A DNA stretch of 64,000 nt from an uncultured Alphaproteobacteria bacterium (GTDB lineage: Bacteria > Pseudomonadota > Alphaproteobacteria > Rhodospirillales > Rhodospirillaceae): positions 2,069,245 to 2,133,244 of the forward strand of contig LT599022.1 in the NCBI GenBank assembly GCA_900079695.1, in the 5' to 3' direction. Below the pieces are notes generated by a model. It had not been told where the DNA came from. It made no database searches and saw only the letters and a list, made by a program, of their open reading frames with translations. Positions within the stretch are counted from its first letter, which is position 1; each line of letters opens with the position of its first letter. This document shows, piece by piece, positions 1 through 8,271 of the stretch. Made by a program: the position numbers and the translations under genes.

Positions 1-2
1 TA

Positions 3-278
3 CCCACGCGCGACCCCAGCCGTTATCGAGCGCCGCGAATCAAAGTATCGCGCGACCACGGGCAGAGATCGAGCCTGGATCGACTGATCGACGTGTTGAT
101 ATCGGACGATCCCTCGACTGTTGGGGCGACCGGGCTATCGAAAGGCGACCTCAGACTGGTCCGGGCCTGGGTTCTGCTGAACAAGGAGATATTGCTCCGC
201 TATTGGAGCCTCAGCCTGCCCGCCCCCGCCATGATGGCAGCGCTCCGCCCGCTAGGATTACCACGAGGCCGAAAGTGA
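3..278 (+). CDS. hypothetical protein, 5' end outside window
   Basis: The frame is open from the window edge to a TGA at 276-278, giving 91 visible residues and no clear start, so the gene probably begins upstream. The segment reading RLVRAWVLLNKEILLRYW resembles the C-terminal end of small DUF4160-type proteins, which often finish with a helix ending in a tryptophan. That likeness is weak and comes from memory of the family. The tail after it is low-complexity and Pro/Ala-rich. About 230 bp follow without a gene before the restriction-modification gene. It could also be chance open frame in GC-rich DNA. Confidence 0.3.
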   Translation, partial: PTRDPSRYRAPRIKVSRDHGQRSSLDRLIDVLISDDPSTVGATGLSKGDLRLVRAWVLLNKEILLRYWSLSLPAPAMMAALRPLGLPRGRK

Positions 279-512
279 CTGAGACCGTCCGGCAGATGGA
301 AGCGAACGCACTTAACCTCTTAGCCATACCCTTCACTGGTTCTTGTTAAGAGGCGGAAATCAGGAATCTCAGCGGATCATTCGCGGACCTTCAGGAAACC
401 GCCACCTCACCTTACAGGGGCTTTCTTCCAAGGAGACGGTAATCTAACTTCCTGATACCGGTAGCGATTCTTACGGAAGGCTTGTAGTCTTTTCCAACGA
501 TTCAGATTGCGA
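279..512. other. intergenic, no gene seen
   Basis: No convincing coding frame is present between the partial edge gene and the restriction-modification gene. The interval is moderately GC-rich and must contain the promoter of the downstream gene, but I see no clear -35/-10 pair. It ends in the G tract that forms the ribosome-binding region of the next gene. Confidence 0.4.
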
Positions 513-520
513 GGGGGGGG
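513..520 (+). repeat. G8 homopolymer in the Shine-Dalgarno position
   Basis: Eight consecutive G, preceded by GA, lie four bases before the ATG at 525 and so form the ribosome-binding site of the restriction-modification gene. A homopolymer here could change translation strength by slippage. The same gene has a longer G tract inside its coding region. Confidence 0.6.
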
Positions 521-524
521 CTGC

Positions 525-3500
525 ATGAAGACGGAAGATGCGTTTGCCGAGGCCGTATCCCGGTTTGGCGTACTCCTGAAGTCGAAGCTTTCCACCCCGG
601 CGATTTCAGGGCAACCGGAAGATCAAATCCGCGCGCCTCTGGAAGCATTCATCCAGGACATGGCCGGGCTTTCCGGCCTGCCTTCCGGAAGCATCGTTGC
701 TGTCGGCGAAACCTCGCTGTCCGACATGAAATTGAGACCCGATTACGCCATTGCCCGGCAGAATGCCCTGGTAGGGTTTATCGAGGTCAAGGCACCCGGA
801 AAGGGGGCCGACCCCCGCCGCTTCACCGACAAGCACGACAAGGAGCAATGGGACAAACTCAAGTCCCTCCCCAATTTACTCTACACGGACGGCAATGCCT
901 TCAGCCTATGGCGGAACGGCGAACTTGAAGCCCCGATCATCGTCTTGGGGGGCGATGTGGAAAAGGCCGGGGCCGATCTGTCGGCCCCGATTACCCTTCT
1001 GGGGTTGTTCTCCTCGTTTTTCGATTGGGAACCGATTCCCCCACGCAATGCTGTGCAATTGGCGGATATCAGCGCGCATCTCTGCAGGCTGCTGCGGGAA
1101 GAGGCAATCGAACAGCTCAATGCCGGGTCGGCGGCGTTGACCAGCCTCGCCGAGGACTGGCGGAGGCTGCTTTTCCCGGAAGCCACGAACGAACAATTCG
1201 CGGACGGTTATGCCCAGGCAGTGACATTCGGCCTGCTGGTGGCCCGGGCGCACGAAATCTGCCTGTCTGACGGTCTCGACGGCGTCGCCAAGCAACTGGC
1301 GAAGACCAACACGCTGATCGGCTTGGCGCTGCGGCTTCTGGTCGATGACGCGGAAAACCAGGAGACCTTAAAGACCTCCCTGCAAACCCTCATCCGCGTC
1401 CTCGATGCCGTGTCATGGGAAAAGATCAGTAAGGGCGATCCTGGTGCGTGGCTCTATTTCTATGAGCACTTCCTGAGTGCCTACGATAACGAACTTCGAA
1501 AGAAAACCGGTTCCTACTATACGCCGCCGGAAGTCGTAACCACGATGGTTCGGCTGGTTGATGACCTCCTGCGGGATGGAGGACGGTATGCGTTGGCAGG
1601 AGGACTCGCCTCGCCTGACGTGACCGTGGCGGACCCAGCGGTCGGCACCGGAACCTTCCTGCTGGGAATCCTGCACCGGATTGCAGAGACGACCGAAGCC
1701 GACCAGGGGCCGGGGGCGGTAGGCGCGGTGGTACGCGCGGCACTTGACCGGGTCATCGGTTTCGAGTTGCAGTTCGGCCCCTTTGCCGTGGCACAACTTC
1801 GACTGCTGGCGGAGGTGGTGGACCTGACTAAGGCAGACGCCGAGACCTTGCCGTCGTTGCGCCTGTACGTGGCGGACACCCTCGACAATCCCGACGAGGA
1901 TCACGAGTGGATTCCGAAGATGTTCGCCCCGCTGGCAGAATCCCGGAAAAAGGCGAACCAGATCAAAAGATCGGAGCCGATCACCGTGGTAATCGGCAAT
2001 CCCCCGTACAAGGAGAAGGCCAAGGGGCGCGGCGGCTGGGTCGAACAGGGAACGAAGACCGTCGATGCCCCCTTCAAGGCGTGGATGCCGCCAAAGGAAT
2101 GGGGAGTAGGCGCGCACGCGAAGCACCTCTACAACCTCTATGTCTATTTCTGGCGTTGGGCGGCATGGAAGGTCTTCGGCGGCGCGCCCGTTCTGCCAGG
2201 TGCGCCGGGGGGGGGGGGAACACAAGGGGATCGTCTGCTTCATCACCGTTGCTGGTTTTCTCAACGGCCCCGGTTTCGAGAAGATGCGCGCCGACCTGCG
2301 CCGCGACACCGATGAAATCTGGGTAATCAACTGCTCGCCAGAGGGACACCAGCCGCCCGTCGCCTCGCGGATCTTCCAGGGAGTTCAGCAGCCGGTCTGC
2401 ATCGTCCTCGCCTCCCGCGGCGCAACGTGCACGGAGGATGCCCCAGCGCACGTCAGGTTCCGCGACCTGCCGGTCGGGCGCCGGGAAGACAAGTTCGCCG
2501 CCCTGGCGGCGCTCTCCCTGGACGACGCTGAGTGGGTGGATTGCCCCGCCGGGTGGCGCGCGCCGTTCCTCCCTGCGGCAGCGGACATGTGGGAGAGCTA
2601 CCCCTCGTTGGACGATCTCTTCGTCTACAACGGCTCCGGGGTGATGCCGGGGCGCACCTGGGTGATCGCGCCGGATGCGGAATCCCTGCGGGCGCGGTGG
2701 GACCGCCTGATCAAGGAAAAGGATGCAGGCCGCAAGGAGTTGCTGTTCCATCCTCACCTGAGGAACGGAAAACCCGGAGACAAGCATAGCAATAAGCTTG
2801 TCCCTGAGGGGCTGCATGGGCACCCGCACCGTACGGTGCGGGTGGCCGAAGATCAGGAGACAGTCGTTCCACCCGTTCGTTATGGCTTCCGGTCCTTCGA
2901 TCGTCAGTGGATCATTCCGGACAGCCGCCTGTTAAATCAGCCCAATCCAACCTTGTGGGAAGTTCTCTCTAAGAGCCAAGTTTATTTGACGGCTTTGGCT
3001 CGCTGCGCCCCATCATCTGGAGCAGCGCTTTCATTTTCCGGATGTATTCCTGATCTAGATCACTATAAGGGTTCTTTTGGTGGAAGAGTCTACCCTCTCT
3101 GGGGCGACAACAAAGCGGAACAATCCAATGTTCGACCGGGGCTCCTGACCGCATTGACGAAGCGGTACGGGATGCCGGTGAGCGGCGAAGATGTCATGGC
3201 CTACATCGCGGCGGTGGCGGCACACCCGGGGTACGTCGCGCAGTTCTCCGGCGATTTGATCCAGCCCGGCCTACGCATCCCGATCACGGCGGATACGACG
3301 CTGTTCGCAGAGGCGGTAAATATCGGGCGCGAAGTAATCTGGCTGCACACCTTCGGTGAGCGCTATGCCGATCCAGCGGCAAGTCGTCCCGCAGGCCCGC
3401 CGCGCCTGCCAAAGGGGGACGGGCCGCTTATCCCCGCTGGAGGCGAAATTCCTTCCGATCCCGAAAAATTTCCCGATTCCATCAGCTATGACGCCCGGCA

Positions 3501-3888
3501 AAAGCGCCTTCACGTTGGAACGGGATATATTGATAACGTGCCCCCGGCGGTCTGGGCTTACGAGGTCTCCGGCAAACCGGTGCTGGAACACTGGTTCAGC
3601 TACCGCCGCCTGGACCGCAGCCGCCCGATTATCGGAAACCGCCGTCCGCCGTCGCCGCTGGGGGATATCCAGCCCAAGGCGTGGCTCGCGGAATACACCA
3701 CGGAATTATTGAACGTCATCCACGTGCTGGGGCGGCTCATCGCCCTGGAATCGGTGCAGGCCGACCTGCTGGAGCGGATATGTTCCTCCCCGCCCCTGAC
3801 AAAAAGCAGCCTGGACGACGAAAAGGCCTTTGAATTACCTTCGAAGGGCAAGAAGCCGAAAAACAAGGCGCAACTGACGCTGCTCTGA
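525..3888 (+). CDS. type ISP/IIG-like restriction-modification enzyme, frame split at a G12 tract
   Basis: This encodes a single-chain restriction-modification protein with nuclease, N6-adenine methyltransferase and target-recognition parts. The first frame (525 to about 2207) has an N-terminal PD-(D/E)XK-like site (D73, E87-x-K89), then GSYYTPPEVV near residue 329, SAM-binding DPAVGTGTF near 370 and catalytic NPPY near 491. The second frame (about 2219-3888) resumes with HKGIVCFITVAGF and carries the C-terminal specificity region typical of type ISP proteins (YGFRSFDRQWI, then IPDLDHYKGSFG). Joining the frames needs one G fewer (or two more) in the run at 2207-2218 and gives about 1,120 residues. 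There is no helicase domain. ATG 525 was chosen for its G-rich Shine-Dalgarno. As sequenced, the frame runs off and stops at 2315, so the protein should lack its specificity domain. Confidence 0.85.
2207..2218 (+). repeat. G12 homopolymer tract, candidate phase-variation switch
   Basis: Twelve consecutive G lie inside the methyltransferase gene exactly where its two conserved halves change frame. With 12 G the frame is broken. With 11 or 14 G the two halves fuse. Long G tracts in restriction-modification genes are a known slipped-strand phase-variation signature. A sequencing length error is the main alternative. Confidence 0.8.
2821..2844. repeat. 24-bp perfect palindrome inside the specificity domain
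   Basis: Two 12-base arms (CACCCGCACCGT and its exact complement) meet with no spacer. The palindrome lies within the coding sequence of the restriction-modification protein, just before the conserved YGFRSFDRQWI segment. Its role is unknown. Confidence 0.75.
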
Positions 3889-4094
3889 CGTCAACAAGCC
3901 CGAACGAGTCCCGGGAATCCTATGCTTGAAGCAGAACCTGCTCGACCATCCCCAGGAATCGTTTCTCGCCGGTTTGGTCACGACTGTACGCCGGAGTGCG
4001 CGGCAATCCGGAAGCTGATTGTGGGTTGGTTTGGGGGTTGGAAGACCACATGCTTCCGAAAATAACCTATATTCAATAGGCTATTAGAAGGTCT

Positions 4095-4111
4095 TGGCGG
4101 AGAGGGTGGGA
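4095..4111 (+). repeat. left attachment site (attL), 17-bp direct repeat of the tRNA-Ser end
   Basis: TGGCGGAGAGGGTGGGA is identical, in the same orientation, to 18532-18548, which are the last 17 bases of the tRNA-Ser gene. The match begins exactly at the tRNA 3' end. With the integrase adjacent to the tRNA at the other end, this marks the two ends of a 14.4-kb integrated element. Confidence 0.8.
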
Positions 4112-4256
4112 GAAGAACACCAACTTCCGCAAACCACGCCGATTCAAGACGTTAAGCGGGAAGAAACCAGCCCGCACACCGAATTCTGTACCAGTTTGCT
4201 GCCCCAAGCAAAAGGGAAAGCGACGAGGTGTGGCGCTTGCCACAAGCCGGTTTTTG

Positions 4257-4290
4257 GTGCAACCAATTGCACTGAGTGCAACTGGTTGGC
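4257..4290. promoter_or_regulatory. palindromic operator pair upstream of the ribbon-helix-helix gene
   Basis: GTGCAACCAATTGCAC (4257-4272) is an inverted repeat, GTGCAA-N4-TTGCAC. Three bases later a degenerate second copy in the opposite orientation (GTGCAACTGGTTGGC, 4276-4290) follows. The site ends 39 bases before the ATG at 4312. The same sequence recurs inverted at 11734-11749, upstream of the XRE regulator. Confidence 0.6.
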
Positions 4291-4311
4291 CTGAAGCTTA
4301 AGGAGGAGACC

Positions 4312-4689
4312 ATGGCCGTTACCTTCACCCGATCACACAGGGAGCCCACTCATGTCCCGCCAAAGTCGCTCAAACTGAAGCGCGCCATTCCCCACGCACG
4401 GCAGTGCACGGTCAAGGTCACGCCAGACACGAAGCTGAAATTGAAGATGCTCGCCGCGAAGCGAAACACAACAATGATGAGCCTACTCTCCGAAGCCTTA
4501 ACCTCATTGATCGCGGAAAAGCCTGCATCGATTCCGGGCTTCCCGAAGCCAGAGCCTTTTGAAAAGATTGGCTTCAAGATCGACCCAGCCCTTTTTCAAT
4601 CCCTGCAAGAGCTCGCCGCCAAAACACAATCCAACGTGCAATCACTGGTCAGCAAAGCCATTCTTAGCATCACCAAAAGTAACCCCTAA
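4312..4689 (+). CDS. tandem ribbon-helix-helix DNA-binding protein
   Basis: This 125-residue basic protein has a first ribbon-helix-helix segment at about residues 31-68 (QCTVKVTPDTKLKLKMLA, then a Met/Leu-rich helix) and a second similar one at about 86-121 (FKIDPALFQSLQELAA). Tandem copies in one chain are less common than the usual single fold and could let a monomer act as a pseudo-dimer. The start is the ATG at 4312, behind the strong AAGGAGGA at 4300-4307. Such proteins act as repressors, antitoxins or partition proteins. No partner toxin or ParA is adjacent, so regulator is the likeliest role. A palindromic operator lies just upstream, suggesting autoregulation or control by the XRE protein at 11802. 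Confidence 0.6.
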   Translation: MAVTFTRSHREPTHVPPKSLKLKRAIPHARQCTVKVTPDTKLKLKMLAAKRNTTMMSLLSEALTSLIAEKPASIPGFPKPEPFEKIGFKIDPALFQSLQELAAKTQSNVQSLVSKAILSITKSNP

Positions 4690-4754
4690 GAAGGTCTGCG
4701 CCCAGTGAACGGCCGCCCTCGATTGAAACATCAAAAACGGCTCCAGAATTGCTC

Positions 4755-5666
4755 TCAGACGCGAACAGCATTTGGAACATCATAGTTATTCCCGGAAAAA
4801 CCGGAACGCAGCCTATGATCAAGCAACGCAGTCATAATGTCTCGGCAAGTGTCCGGCGTCGGAATAATTCTACCAATGTCATCAAATTCTATATTTAGGC
4901 CAAATTCAGCATAATGATCACGGAGATTCCGCATAAATTCTTCATTCTTATAGAATCCCTTCTGTCTAATTGCAGACGCCCTCCTCAGATGTATTTTATT
5001 CACCCCAACAAACTCTACAAATGTTCTCAGCGATTCCGGAGACTGAAAAATTTCCTGAAATTCTCCCTCCTCCTGCAACCCGCCAAAATCACCCTCAAGG
5101 GCTAGCTTGTAATTTAGCACAGACTCAAAATTTCTCTTATTTAGAATGAATACGGAATCGTCCATAAGCACAAAATCAAACGATCTATATATCTTAAAAC
5201 CATCATCTTGGCATATATCAAGCTCGTTATTTTTAAATATGACAGGAACAATATTCCTAGCCGATCTCGTTCTCCATGACGTATCCGTTTTCCTCACAGC
5301 GAGGATAACTTTTTCTCTGGAGACCAATCTCATCACATAAAATTTTGCGTTCCTTAATGTTGTTACGTTTCTAATCTTCCGCCTTGGCAGGGCTTGAGCA
5401 ATCGCCTCGTCAATCACATCAACGAACGTCTCATCTGCCGGGACAACAAGAGCGCTTCCCTCATTGTTTTCGGCCAACAGGCCGTATCCAATGACCTCCA
5501 CAACATCCTGCAACTGCGCAGATAATATCGCCTTCATCTCATTATCGAGACCATCCGTAGTCTCGATCCAGTGCCCATTAACTTCCGGCATCGTCCCCTT
5601 AAACGTCCAGAGAGTTAATTCTGCGTTCGCGACATCGAAAGCCTTAAGATCTGCTAGACTCACCAT
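4755..5666 (-). CDS. kwaB: Kiwa defence protein KwaB-like (DUF4868)
   Basis: This 303-residue protein resembles the DUF4868 family, the effector KwaB of the two-gene Kiwa anti-phage system. Visible family-like segments are FDFVLMDDSVFILNK followed by NFESVLNYK in the middle, and a C-terminal SGNNYDVPNAVRV end. In Kiwa, membrane-bound KwaA senses phage attack and KwaB acts on DNA replication or transcription of the phage; that mechanism is known for the family, not shown here. The start at 5666 was preferred over 5678 because GAGGGCGGGG sits just before it. It overlaps the 3' end of kwaA by 23 bp, implying translational coupling. The gene is far richer in A+T than its neighbours, a sign of separate acquisition. 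Confidence 0.75.
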   Translation of the reverse strand: MVSLADLKAFDVANAELTLWTFKGTMPEVNGHWIETTDGLDNEMKAILSAQLQDVVEVIGYGLLAENNEGSALVVPADETFVDVIDEAIAQALPRRKIRNVTTLRNAKFYVMRLVSREKVILAVRKTDTSWRTRSARNIVPVIFKNNELDICQDDGFKIYRSFDFVLMDDSVFILNKRNFESVLNYKLALEGDFGGLQEEGEFQEIFQSPESLRTFVEFVGVNKIHLRRASAIRQKGFYKNEEFMRNLRDHYAEFGLNIEFDDIGRIIPTPDTCRDIMTALLDHRLRSGFSGNNYDVPNAVRV

Positions 5667-6270
5667 CCCCGCCCTCATTCATGTTCTTCTTTGCTATGAC
5701 GACATCTTCTACGTCGTTGTAACGGACCACATCTCCGCGACCTATTTCGTGGTCCGCGAGCATGTGTCCGCGCAACTCGTTAGCACATCCACTGTAAACA
5801 TAAGTAACGTCGTACAACCTCCATCCCAACACTATCAGAGCCGGATTAAGTATTATTTGCCCAGACTTATGTGTTATCCAAAATAACCAAACCAGGAACA
5901 CGACCATTCCAATTAATTTATCCTTCTGATCATAACTGACACCCATAAACGCAACAACGTAAGGCAGCGTATAACTCATAAGCTCGGATGGAACATGCTT
6001 TGAATCCATTATTTTACATGTCCTCTTTGTTCTCGTCATCTTGAGGACAAACCATGAGAAAACTAGGCAAAAAACACAAATCAATAATATTGATATAGAT
6101 ATTCCCGGATGATTAAGTGGTAAAACACATCCATCGCCTTCTGAGAGGGCCACACCCTTGAATAACTTTCGAGCGCAAACAAAATTAACGTCTTGCGCTA
6201 ACAGTATTAGCGCCAGAGGGAAATACGATCCTCCAAATATCAGTATTGAAGTCCACAATCTTAATTGCAT
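5644..6270 (-). CDS. kwaA: Kiwa defence membrane protein KwaA-like
   Basis: This 208-residue membrane protein lies directly upstream of the DUF4868 gene and overlaps it. Hydrophobic spans are visible at about residues 6-25, 56-77, 98-112, 118-135 and 138-150, fitting the small multi-pass KwaA of Kiwa systems in length and topology. The frame opens further upstream (to 6489), but the ATG at 6270 has a GAGG eight bases before it, begins right at the first membrane span and gives the family's usual size. The identification rests mainly on the partner gene and membrane topology, because KwaA sequences diverge strongly. The gene is AT-rich like kwaB. Confidence 0.65.
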   Translation of the reverse strand: MQLRLWTSILIFGGSYFPLALILLAQDVNFVCARKLFKGVALSEGDGCVLPLNHPGISISILLICVFCLVFSWFVLKMTRTKRTCKIMDSKHVPSELMSYTLPYVVAFMGVSYDQKDKLIGMVVFLVWLFWITHKSGQIILNPALIVLGWRLYDVTYVYSGCANELRGHMLADHEIGRGDVVRYNDVEDVVIAKKNMNEGGDGESSRS

Positions 6271-6490
6271 TGCCAAAACCTCATTTGGATCAGCTTTTAC
6301 AACCGTGCTAGGAATACGGGCTCCCACAGCATTCGTTTCAGCTAACAAGCATCGCCCCATGCCGCTCATACGCTGGGGCAGCCGACCCACCTTCGAACGA
6401 ACCGTATCACAAACACACGTCATCCGGCAGAGGCTACTATATTGACCTCGTCTGTCAGATGGGAGATGATTGGACTTGAATGATACCAAG

Positions 6491-6600
6491 GAGGGTTGAC
6501 TTCAGCATATGCTGAGCAACCCTCTTTCGGTTTTTTCGGATGTGCTGAAGTCTCCGAACATATTGGAGATTTTGAAATGTCCGAAGCGCATATGCCTTCG
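6491..6600. promoter_or_regulatory. cluster of palindromes in the helicase gene leader, possible origin or operator array
   Basis: Three inverted repeats follow one another. The first has arms GAGGGTTG/CAACCCTC (6491-6498, 6517-6524) enclosing the perfect palindrome TCAGCATATGCTGA (6502-6515). The second is TCTCC/GGAGA around a 9-bp loop (6551-6569). The third is CGAAG/CTTCG around GCATATGC (6582-6600). GCATATGC occurs in both outer repeats. The first is followed by TTTCGGTTTTTT, so it may also act as an intrinsic terminator or attenuator. The last lies in the first codons of the helicase gene. Confidence 0.5.
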
Positions 6601-8124
6601 CCTGTGCCGACCTACGAAGATATCCTCACCAACGCACAGCACCTCGCCCCCACCAGCGCTCCCACCGCCATCAACGGCATTCTTGAAGTTGCTGCCAGCT
6701 TGGACCTGACCGCTGTCCAGCGGGACCATTTGCTCAAGCTGATCTCCGCGAAGACCGGGACCACGAAATCCGCCCTCAAGGCCGACCTGAAGCAGCTTAC
6801 TCAACAGCAGCAGACCAAGGCGAGTGACCTCGGCCTCATGATCGCGCAGAAGGTCCTCGGAACGTCCTACGGCAAGACCGGCTTGAAGCGGTGTACGGAC
6901 GGCTCGCTCTGGGTGTTCGATAAGACGCACTGGCGGGAAACCACCGAGGGGCAAATCCGTAGCGTCATTCAGATTGAAGCAACAGCGCACCTGCCGTTCG
7001 CCGGGGGAAAATCGCTCGTCAGCCTCGTGAACAGCGCCCACACGTGCCTTATCGATCTGCTCGGCACCGACATGGATGTAATGGGAATGGCCGATGCTCC
7101 CCTGCCGCTGATCAACTGCGCCAATGGGGAAGTCTGGATCAGGCCCGATGGCTCCCCCGAACTGAAGCCGCACAACCCTGCCAGCCGGATGACTTACTGC
7201 CTCCCGATTTCCTACGATCCGGAAGCGGTCTGCCCGCTCTTCGATCAGGCGCTCCTCGACATCTTCGCCGAGGCCTCGGACCCGGCGGACGTTGCGCGGC
7301 ACTGGAATGAATTCACCGGCTATGCGATCCAACCTGATCGCAGCATCCCCTCTTTCTGGATGCTGATTGGCCACGGCTCGAACGGCAAATCCATGCTGTT
7401 GAAGACCCTTGAACGGCTTGTTGGCCCCGACGCGGCTCTCAACGATCAGATCGGCACGTTCTCCAAGGACCACTTCAATGCTGCCGCGCTGGCCGGAAAA
7501 CTGATCCTCATCGACGACGACATGGCCGAAGGCACCACGCTTCCCGACGGCCTCTTGAAGAAGATTTCGGAGGCGAAGACGATGAGCGCCCGCCACGCCT
7601 ATGGCCGCCGGAAGTTCAACTTCGTCAATCGCGCGCTGCCGATCATGGCCGGGAACAGTTACCCCCGCACCCATGATGTTTCGCTCGGCATGTTCCGGCG
7701 TGCGCAGATTTTTCCCTTCGATCACGTGTTCACGAAGAAGGAAATCAACTCGGCGCTGTTCCCGGAGATCTGGGCGGAAGAAATGCCAGGCGTGCTCAAC
7801 CGGGCGCTGGAAGGCTTGAAACGTCTTGTTCTGCGTAAGGGCTTCGAGATGCCCGAGGCGTGTCGTGCCGCTCTGGAGGAGTTCAAGACTCACGCGGTCC
7901 CGTTGATGGCTTTCATCGAAGATCGCTGCATCCACGACCCCGACGCCCGCCTGTTGCTGAGCCAATTCCGGGAGGCCCTCAAAGCGTGGGCACACCAGCA
8001 AGGCGTTAAGCAGCCTGTCGCCGATAAAACCCTGAAGCGGAAGCTCGAAGGACTCGGTTACAAGGTCAGTAAGGTCCACGGCTACCCGACGATCTTCGGC
8101 CTCGACCTTACGATCCCGATCTGA
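6577..8124 (+). CDS. P4/D5-type superfamily 3 replicative helicase
   Basis: This 515-residue protein has the layout of phage and plasmid P4-family primase-helicases but no recognisable N-terminal primase domain. A D5_N-like region covers about residues 85-240. A superfamily 3 helicase core follows, with Walker A GHGSNGKS (about 265-272), Walker B ILIDDDM (about 310-316) and the sensor-like PIMAGN near 356. It should unwind the element's DNA at its origin during autonomous replication. The start is ATG 6577 behind GGAG at 6565-6568. A longer frame from a TTG at 6496 would run through the upstream hairpin. It is divergent from kwaA. With the Rep-like protein at 15692 it suggests the element can replicate when excised. 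Confidence 0.85.
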   Translation: MSEAHMPSPVPTYEDILTNAQHLAPTSAPTAINGILEVAASLDLTAVQRDHLLKLISAKTGTTKSALKADLKQLTQQQQTKASDLGLMIAQKVLGTSYGKTGLKRCTDGSLWVFDKTHWRETTEGQIRSVIQIEATAHLPFAGGKSLVSLVNSAHTCLIDLLGTDMDVMGMADAPLPLINCANGEVWIRPDGSPELKPHNPASRMTYCLPISYDPEAVCPLFDQALLDIFAEASDPADVARHWNEFTGYAIQPDRSIPSFWMLIGHGSNGKSMLLKTLERLVGPDAALNDQIGTFSKDHFNAAALAGKLILIDDDMAEGTTLPDGLLKKISEAKTMSARHAYGRRKFNFVNRALPIMAGNSYPRTHDVSLGMFRRAQIFPFDHVFTKKEINSALFPEIWAEEMPGVLNRALEGLKRLVLRKGFEMPEACRAALEEFKTHAVPLMAFIEDRCIHDPDARLLLSQFREALKAWAHQQGVKQPVADKTLKRKLEGLGYKVSKVHGYPTIFGLDLTIPI

Positions 8125-8192
8125 ATGAAGATGCCGAGAATGACTACCTACGGCTCCCTTCGCAGATGGCCGCAGATCATCAAAACGAAGCC

Positions 8193-8222
8193 GGGAGGGG
8201 ATGGTTCCTTCCATCCTCTCCC
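8193..8222. terminator. hairpin between convergent genes
   Basis: Near-perfect 12-bp arms (GGGAGGGGATGG and CCATCCTCTCCC, one mismatch) enclose a 6-base loop between the 3' ends of the helicase gene and the minus-strand operon. There is no long T tract on the + side, so termination is likely but imperfect. The minus side is followed by a T-rich stretch. Confidence 0.5.
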
Positions 8223-8271
8223 GCCTCTGTGCGGGCTTGTGGCGCCCCTGGCAACGGTGTTTCTTTAGGAA

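Larger units (their letters stand above)
3889..4311. other. intergenic stretch holding the left element boundary and an operator
   Basis: No convincing gene fills the 423 bp between the restriction-modification gene and the ribbon-helix-helix gene. It contains an imperfect AT-rich inverted repeat at about 4063-4087 (CCTAT...ATAGG), the 17-bp attachment-site repeat at 4095-4111, and the palindromic operator at 4257-4290. A frame at 4094-4294 with two CxxC pairs overlaps both sites and lacks a good ribosome-binding site, so it is not called as a gene. Confidence 0.6.

Noticed and set aside
1053-1062. GTGCAATTGG inside the restriction-modification gene, like half of the shared operator
   Set aside because: Only ten bases match, it is deep in coding sequence and it lacks the second half.
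4094-4294. Short frame with two CxxC pairs (CGAC...CTEC) that could be a zinc ribbon
   Set aside because: It starts at a TTG within the attachment repeat, has no good ribosome-binding site and covers the operator. Chance is likely, but a small zinc protein cannot be excluded.
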